Source: Geobacillus vulcani PSS1 (GTDB lineage Bacteria > Bacillota > Bacilli > Bacillales > Anoxybacillaceae). Taken from it: a stretch of DNA of 64,000 nt. Position 1 is the first letter of the stretch. Each line of letters begins with the position of its first letter. The notes below the pieces were generated by a model that did no database searches, had not been told where the DNA came from, and worked only from the letters and a program-made list of their open reading frames with translations. Positions 58,803 to 64,000 of the stretch are shown piece by piece. The stretch is from the NCBI RefSeq assembly GCF_000733845.1, contig NZ_JPOI01000001.1:3325116-3389115 (forward strand). The letters are read 5' to 3'. Position numbers and translations under genes: made by a program.

Positions 58803-59574
58803 TGGCGGTCGACAACATCGCTGAACATAGCATTCATCTTGAGCGGATTGGCGTCTTGTCGCCTGACATTTTAAAAATCGATTTGCGCGAATTGCGGAAA
58901 ACATCTGTCCACCAAGCATACCAAGAAATCGTTCACTCGATTTCGTTGTTGGCGCGTAAAATTGGCGCGACGTTGTTGTATGAGGACATCGAAACGTCGT
59001 TTCAACTTCAGTATGCTTGGCGGCATGGCGGCCGCTATTATCAAGGGTATTATTTGGCCAAGCCGGCTCCTGAGGTCGTGCCGCGCGATTTGCTGAAAGA
59101 CTTGCTCCGCCAAGAGTGCCATCGCTTCATCCAGCAGGAGAAGAAAAAGCTTGAAACGCTGTATCAAATTGCTGAGCAGTTTCAGCAGCGGATCAGCGCG
59201 TTGCTTGGCAAATACAAAAAAGCCGCCGATTTTAACGAGCTCATTTCCCTGTTGGCCGCGAGCTCGACGATGTTTGCTTCCGCATTTATGTTTGTGATGA
59301 GGACGGCTTCCAGCAATCGGGCAATATGTTCAAGCGCGGCGCCCGATGGGAGCTTCAGCCGCAATATTATATGAAAAACTGGAGCTGGCGCCCGTATTTT
59401 TTGGAAAACATTATTCGGATGCGCTCGCGTCGAAGAGGGATTTTGTCCGATTTATACACGGATATTGAAACAGGGGAAACGATCCGGACGTATTCGTATC
59501 CGATCGATGAGCGCCATTATTTGTTTATCGACTTGTCGTACAGCTACTTGTTCGAGCATGACGCCCATTATTGA
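58720..59574 (+). pseudogene. ykuI: YkuI, central and C-terminal part (right copy, frameshifted)
   Basis: Right copy of ykuI, starting at the junction without its N-terminal half. It reads through TYGVKVAVDNI, the degenerate EAL signature, and LLARKIGATLLYEDIE to LISLLAA, where one G is missing (GGCCGCGAG against GGCCGGCGAG in the left arm, near 59259). The frame is regained at 59326 as MFKRGARWELQPQYYMKNW and ends at the normal stop. Confidence 0.75.
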
Positions 59575-59622
59575 CTGCATAAAATCGCCTCATTGCGGAA
59601 AAGTAAGCATGAGGTGAAACAT

Positions 59623-59856
59623 ATGGCACAGCTGATTTTCGTATTATCGATCCTCTCTGTATTGATTGCGGTCATCGGATTCGTTTATACGGTCCGCCTC
59701 GGCCGCCAGCAGCGATGGCAAGGAGAGCTTGACGGACCGATCCCGAAAGCGGTTGAGGAGCATGCCTATTTGCGCAACCCAATATTGCTTGCGTATGTGC
59801 TCGCCGTCTTGCTCGCTGTGTTTGCCATCGGTTATTTGGCGCTTCGATATTATTGA
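59623..59856 (+). CDS. Small membrane protein, 77 residues (right copy)
   Basis: MAQLIFVLSILSVLIAVIGF opens a first membrane helix (residues 3-23); a polar stretch with RLGRQQRWQGELDG follows and a second helix lies at about 55-75. It sits between ykuI and abbA. I do not recognise the family. GAGGTGAAAC precedes the ATG and a strong terminator follows. Conserved small proteins of this kind often anchor or modulate membrane complexes; no function is assigned. Confidence 0.75.
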   Translation: MAQLIFVLSILSVLIAVIGFVYTVRLGRQQRWQGELDGPIPKAVEEHAYLRNPILLAYVLAVLLAVFAIGYLALRYY

Positions 59857-59860
59857 GCAG

Positions 59861-59891
59861 AAGGTGTCCCAACAGAGGGGGCACCTTTTTT
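59861..59891 (+). terminator. Terminator after the 77-residue membrane protein gene (right copy)
   Basis: Stem AAGGTGTCCC / GGGGGCACCTT followed by TTTTTT. Confidence 0.82.
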
Positions 59892-60042
59892 GATGGCTGC
59901 CATGCACAAAATATTACGCATCTGTCTGCTTTAAGGAAAGAAAACCGTTTTTTGATCGTCTCGAAATGACGGTTTTTTCCACGACTTTTTTCCTTTGCCA
60001 GCGAATATATATGGAAGCGGAAGAGGCAAAGGGGAAATGAGG

Positions 60043-60240
60043 ATGGCCAAGCGGTTGCTGCCGAGGCTGTCAGACGAGGAGGCGGCGTTATTGCTTGACG
60101 TTTTGTTCAGCCAGCAATATGCACTTGAACTCATCCGCTCCGAGCTGGCGGATATCGAAAACGGAGACAAGGCGGTCGATGAACACCGGCACCGGCAGCT
60201 GTTGCGTTTATACGACCGCCTGTTGACAGAGGAAGGATAA
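60043..60240 (+). CDS. abbA: Antirepressor AbbA (right copy, intact)
   Basis: A 65-residue protein, exactly the length of B. subtilis AbbA. The pattern LSDEEAALLLDVLFSQQYAL...ELADIENGDKAVDEH...LLRLYDRLLTE matches it closely. AbbA is made early in sporulation and displaces the transition-state regulator AbrB from DNA. The ATG before GCCAAGCGG is used because AAAGGGG lies 8 bases upstream; an ATG two codons before is too close. ykuL follows. The left copy has lost one base near its end. Confidence 0.85.
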   Translation: MAKRLLPRLSDEEAALLLDVLFSQQYALELIRSELADIENGDKAVDEHRHRQLLRLYDRLLTEEG

Positions 60241-60341
60241 AAGTCATTGTGCGCTATCGCTATCGCAGGAAGCGATAGTCTTTTTTATGGTATGATAACA
60301 GTGTGGAGAGGAGAAGATGCAGAAGAAAGCGGGACATCGGC

Positions 60342-60815
60342 ATGACATGGGAACACAATGATTTCATGCAAATGACTGTGAAGTCCTTTCTGATTCCGGC
60401 GGATAAAGTGGCGCATGTGCAGCCGGGAAATTATTTGGACCATGCGCTGCTCGTCTTGACGAAAACCGGCTATTCGGCGATTCCGGTATTGGACACATCT
60501 TATAAGCTTCACGGGCTGATCAGCATGACGATGATGATGGATGCGATTTTAGGATTGGAGCGCATCGAATTTGAACGGCTCGAGACGATGAAGGTGGAAG
60601 AAGTGATGAACCGAAACATTCCGCGCCTGCGGCTTAACGACAGCCTGACGAAGGCCATCGGGCTGATTGTCAACCATCCGTTTGTCTGTGTGGAAAATGA
60701 CGATGGTTATTTTGCAGGCATTTTCACTCGCCGGGAAATACTGAAACAACTGAATAAACGGCTGCAGAGGTCTAATGGCGGCCGGAAGCCAGGCCGAAAA
60801 GAAGCTGAACAATGA
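60342..60815 (+). CDS. ykuL: CBS-domain protein YkuL (right copy, intact)
   Basis: A 157-residue protein with two CBS domains: KSFLIPADKVAHVQPGNYLD to HGLISMTMMMDAIL, and VEEVMNRNIPRLRLNDSLTK to GIFTRREILKQL. It is about ten residues longer than B. subtilis YkuL at the C-terminus. The close relative CbpB in Listeria and YkuL itself bind c-di-AMP and link it to the stringent response. The start ATG has only a weak upstream site; GTG at 60303 is an alternative. Confidence 0.82.
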   Translation: MTWEHNDFMQMTVKSFLIPADKVAHVQPGNYLDHALLVLTKTGYSAIPVLDTSYKLHGLISMTMMMDAILGLERIEFERLETMKVEEVMNRNIPRLRLNDSLTKAIGLIVNHPFVCVENDDGYFAGIFTRREILKQLNKRLQRSNGGRKPGRKEAEQ

Positions 60816-61515
60816 GCAGAAAAGTAATCGTGTGCAATATCAAGCGCAGCTGATGTTGTTTCAGTTTTTGTGCGACCCGGACCGATGCTTGGGCGCCGAT
60901 CAATGATCCCATCGCCAAGAACGGAGCGATGTGCCAGTTCACATGGCCGCTGTATAGATAAGACGCCAGTGCGCCAAAACAGCTAATGAATGTTTGGAAT
61001 CTTGTCAGCGCCATGGCCGATAAATAATCCATGCCGGCGCGCAAGTAGGCATACATGAGCATGGTGGCTTGCCGGGGCCAAACATGCCATCATAGACGCT
61101 AATGCCATACAAAACCGGATAGAAGGTTTTGGGGAGCAGAGGCCGTTGCCGATGATTTGGGCTTTTTTTTGAAAAATTGCAAGCCTAGGGCAAACAACAG
61201 CAACATGATCGCGATAATGGTCATCGTTCGTTCAGACAACAGCGAGGCGATGGCCCCACCTGCGGCTCCCCCGCCGAGGCTGATCGGGATGATCGGAAGC
61301 AGTTGTTTCCCGTGAATGGTTTGCCGGCGAAACAAGACGAAGAAGCTGGAAAACGAGCTGATGGTATTGGAAAACTTGGCGGAGGAAATGGCTTTGATGG
61401 ATGGGAAACACCGAGCATAAGCAGAACGGGCATGCCAATGAAACCGCCGCCGCCAGCTAATGTACCAACGAATGAGGCAGCAAACCCAACGAGGACAAAA
61501 CAGCATCCAGTCCAT
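60772..61515 (-). pseudogene. TauE/SafE family permease (right copy, multiple frameshifts)
   Basis: Mirror copy of 56013-56755. Extra or missing bases occur near the 5' end (CTGTTTT for CTGTTT, GTGTTTCCC for GTGTTCCC, CAAAGCC for CAAGCC) and near 61080 (CCCCGGCAAG for CCCCGGCCAAG). GATGGCATG is correct here. Combining the arms restores an open gene. Confidence 0.72.
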
Positions 61516-61632
61516 GTAGAGATCTCCTTTCGACAAGCGTTCTACAACTATTTTATTTATGTTATAATAATAAGGAAATATTAAAAAAATGGACGAAAAT
61601 GATAAGAAAAGCTTATCAAAAGGATGGTCGTT

Positions 61633-62507
61633 TTGAATACTTCAGAGTATGAAGTCCTCGCCGTTTTGGCGGAAGAATTAAATATGAGAAAAGCGGCAGC
61701 TCGGCTGTATGTGACGCAGTCGGCGTTGTCTCAACGGCTGCAGGCGATCGAAGCGAGCTGGAATGCGAAAATATTTATCCGGTCTCCGCGAGGGTTGCTG
61801 TTAACGCCAGAGGGGGAAAAAATTGTCCAACTGGCGAAAGAGATCGTGCAGAAAACGAATCGAGTAAAAGAAGAGATCAAACAACGGGTCGGACAAATCA
61901 GCGGGACGTTAACGATAAGCGGTCACTTCCATTGTTGCCCAGCATTGGCTGCCCCCCGTTTTAAAAACATTCATCAAGTTATAATCCGGATGTCAACGTT
62001 TCGTTGACGACAGGATGGACAAGTGAAGTCCTAAGCCACATGTATGAAAATCGGTTTCAGCTTGGGATTGTTCGCGGAGAGCCCAACTGGAGCGGGATCG
62101 CGACGCGGCTATTTACCGATCAGCTCTATTTAGTAGACCAGGAAATTCACTCTTTGGAGCAGTTGCGCCATACCGAACGCCCGTTTATTCAATTTAAAAG
62201 CGATTCCACCTATTCGCTGCATATTCAACAATGGTGGCATGAGCAATTTCAAGCCTTGCCCGCGCGCACGGTGATGGTCGACCAAATTGAAACATGCAAA
62301 CAGCTTGCTTATCATGGCGTTGGTTATGCGATTTTACCGGAAATCGCTTTAGATGACCGGGAACAACATCTTGTTCATATGATACCGTTAAAAAATAAGC
62401 ATGGTGAGCCAATGACGAGAGATACATGGCTGATCAGCTCGGAAGCGGCATGGCAGCTTCCGCAAGTACAAGCCTTCGAGAAGGTGCTGCAACATTTTGT
62501 CCCATGA
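61633..62507 (+). pseudogene. ccpC: CcpC (right copy, frameshifted in the middle)
   Basis: Mirror copy of intact ccpC (55023-55895). The DNA-binding half and the C-terminal half are each open, but an extra A near 61917 (ACGATAAGCGGTCAC for ACGATAGCGGTCAC) and further changes before 62004 break the join. Likely sequence error. Confidence 0.72.
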
Positions 62508-62580
62508 ATTTATGCTTGTCACGATGATCTCTGTTTTGCTAAAGTAAAAAAGAATACAGATGCAAAGGAGGATGTCGCCC

Positions 62581-63289
62581 ATGAAGATGATGGACGCCAA
62601 TGAAATCATTTCGTTTATTCAAAACAGCAAAAAATCAACGCCTGTGAAAGTATACATAAAAGGGATCTTGATGGCATCGATTTCGGCCCAAGCGCGAAAA
62701 CGTTTATGACCGGCAACGTCGGCATCGTGTTTGGCGAGTGGCAAGACATTCAAGCCGCCATCGAGGCGAATCAAGACAAAATCGAGGACTATGTTGTCGA
62801 GAACGACCGCCGCAACTCGGCCATTCCGCTCTTGGATTTGAAAGGCATCAAGGCGCGCATCGAGCCGGGCGCGATCATCCGTGATCATGTCGAAATCGGC
62901 GACAACGCCGTCATTATGATGGGAGCGGTGATCAACATCGGCGCCGTCGTCGGCGAAGGAACGATGATCGACATGAACGCCGTGCTCGGCGGCCGGCGAC
63001 GGTCGGGAAAAACTGCCATATCGGCGCCGGTGCCGTGCTGGCCGGCGTGATCGAGCCGCCATCGGCCAAGCCGGTTGTCATTGAAGATGATGTGCTTGTC
63101 GGGGCGAACGCCGTCATTTTAGAAGGCGTCACCGTCGGCAAAGGGGCGGTCGTCGCTGCGGGCGCGGTCGTCGTCGAAGACGTGCCGCCGTATACGGTGG
63201 TCGCCGGCGTGCCGGCGCGCGTCATTAAGCAAATCGACGAGCAAACGCGGGCGAAAACGGAGATCAAACAGGAGCTTCGCCAATTATAA
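62581..63289 (+). pseudogene. dapH: DapH (right copy, frameshifted)
   Basis: Mirror copy of intact dapH. One G is missing in the AAAAGGGGATC run near 62662 and one in GGCCGGGCGACGG near 62995, splitting the frame into three parts. Confidence 0.72.
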
Positions 63290-63346
63290 TCACACGAAAG
63301 GCTGTCCCTTTACGAGGACAGCTTTTTTGCCCATGGAGGAGAGAAG

Positions 63347-64000
63347 ATGGAAGCGATCAGCCCATTTGTCGCCATTCGCCGCGACTTGCATCAAATCCCG
63401 GAGCTTGGGTTTCAAGAGTTTAAGACGCAGCACTATTTGCTTCGCTATATCCAATCGTTGCCGCAAGAGCGGCTTCAAGTCCGGACGTGGAAAACCGGGA
63501 TTTTTGTCAAAGTCAACGGAACATCACCGCGAAAAACGATCGGCTACCGCGCCGATATGGATGGGCTGCCGATTCGCGAGAGACGGGCTTGCCGTATCGG
63601 TCGAAGCATGAAGGCTGCATGCATGCGTGCGGCCACGATGTCCATATGAGCATCGCCCTTGGCGTGCTCACCCATTTTGCTCATCATCCGCTGCAAGATG
63701 ACTTGCTGTTTATTTTCCAGCCGCTGAGGAAGGGCCGGGCGGGCAAAGCCGATGGTCGAAAGCGACATCATGCAGGAATGGAAGCCGGATATGATCGTCG
63801 CCCTGCATATGCCCCGGAATATCCGGTCGGCACGATCGCAACGAAAGAAGGGCTGCTGTTTGCCAATACGTCGGAGCTGTTTATCGACTTGGAGGGAAAA
63901 GGCGGCCACGCGGCGTTTCCGCATTTGGCGAATGACATGGTCGTCGCCGCTTGTGCATTGGTGACGCAGCTGCAGTCGATTGTCGCCCGCAACGTCGACC
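63347..64000 (+). pseudogene. dapL: DapL, 5' part (right copy, frameshifted, cut by window end)
   Basis: Mirror copy of the first 218 codons of dapL. Single bases are missing in GCGAGGAGACGG (near 63580), CCAGCCGGCTGAGG (near 63721), GGGCGGGGCAAAG (near 63741) and CATATTGCCCC (near 63809). The gene continues past the window. Confidence 0.72.

Larger units (their letters stand above)
58803..64000. repeat. Right arm of the 5.2-kb inverted duplication
   Basis: Reverse complement of 53524-58719, running to the window end and perhaps beyond. Matched gene positions sum to about 117,522-117,530 throughout, showing collinear mirror symmetry with a net drift of only a few bases. This arm carries more indels than the left from about 61 kb on (tauE, ccpC, dapH and dapL are all broken). 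Confidence 0.97.

Noticed and set aside
53524..64000. Linear-replicon end (hairpin telomere) or transposon with long inverted repeats
   Set aside because: The arms contain ordinary chromosomal genes, no transposase or telomere resolvase, and the indel pattern fits read errors.

Overview
The window is chromosomal DNA of a thermophilic Bacillaceae, almost certainly Geobacillus (kaustophilus / stearothermophilus group). The gene order is that of the Bacillus subtilis ylb-cta-pyc-yla-speA-pdh-def-rnj-yku block, and several proteins (PdhA, Def, CtaB) read essentially like remembered Geobacillus proteins. This identification is from memory, not from a search. No rRNA, tRNA, CRISPR array, prophage or intact insertion sequence was seen.

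Layout. 1-9.5 kb: start of rsmH, bacillithiol gene bshC, panE, an RsfA-type sporulation regulator, an enoyl-CoA hydratase, rpmF-ylbN, then tmcAL convergent with ylbL-ylbK. 9.6-17.8 kb: spoVV/ylbJ, coaD-rsmD, and the ylbG/F/E/D/C/B/A group with one extra secreted protein and an Asp23-like protein. 18-25.8 kb: the haem A / caa3 cytochrome oxidase set (DUF420 gene, ctaG, F, E, D, C, B, with ctaA divergent). 25.8-41.3 kb: pyc, ftsW, the yla genes, typA, an inositol monophosphatase, yktA, a nitronate monooxygenase and speA. 41.3-47.6 kb: the SR1/SR1P dual-function RNA locus, a DUF1885 gene, then pdhABCD on the minus strand. 48.1-53 kb: def, a HAD phosphatase, a possible 23-residue cationic peptide gene, rpoY-rnjA, ktrC and ykuS. 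53-58.7 kb: dapL-dapH, ccpC, a TauE/SafE permease, ykuL, abbA, a small membrane protein and the 3' part of ykuI.

The most striking feature is at the right end. From about 58,803 to the window end the sequence is the reverse complement of 53,524-58,719: two arms of about 5.2 kb around an 83-base spacer, with the junction inside ykuI. The arms differ mainly by single-base insertions or deletions, many in homopolymer runs. Each arm breaks genes that the other arm keeps intact. This looks like a fold-back chimeric read or a mis-joined contig end with unpolished sequence rather than a real palindrome. The frameshifts in tauE, ykuL, abbA, ykuI, ccpC, dapH and dapL should therefore not be read as real pseudogenes without checking.

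Outside that, the region is conserved housekeeping and sporulation DNA. Smaller points of interest are the 23-residue amphipathic peptide with promoter, ribosome site and terminator, a lone IS200/IS605-like end between two stop codons, the absence of mraZ before rsmH, and several structured intergenic stretches. I found no convincing new multi-gene system.
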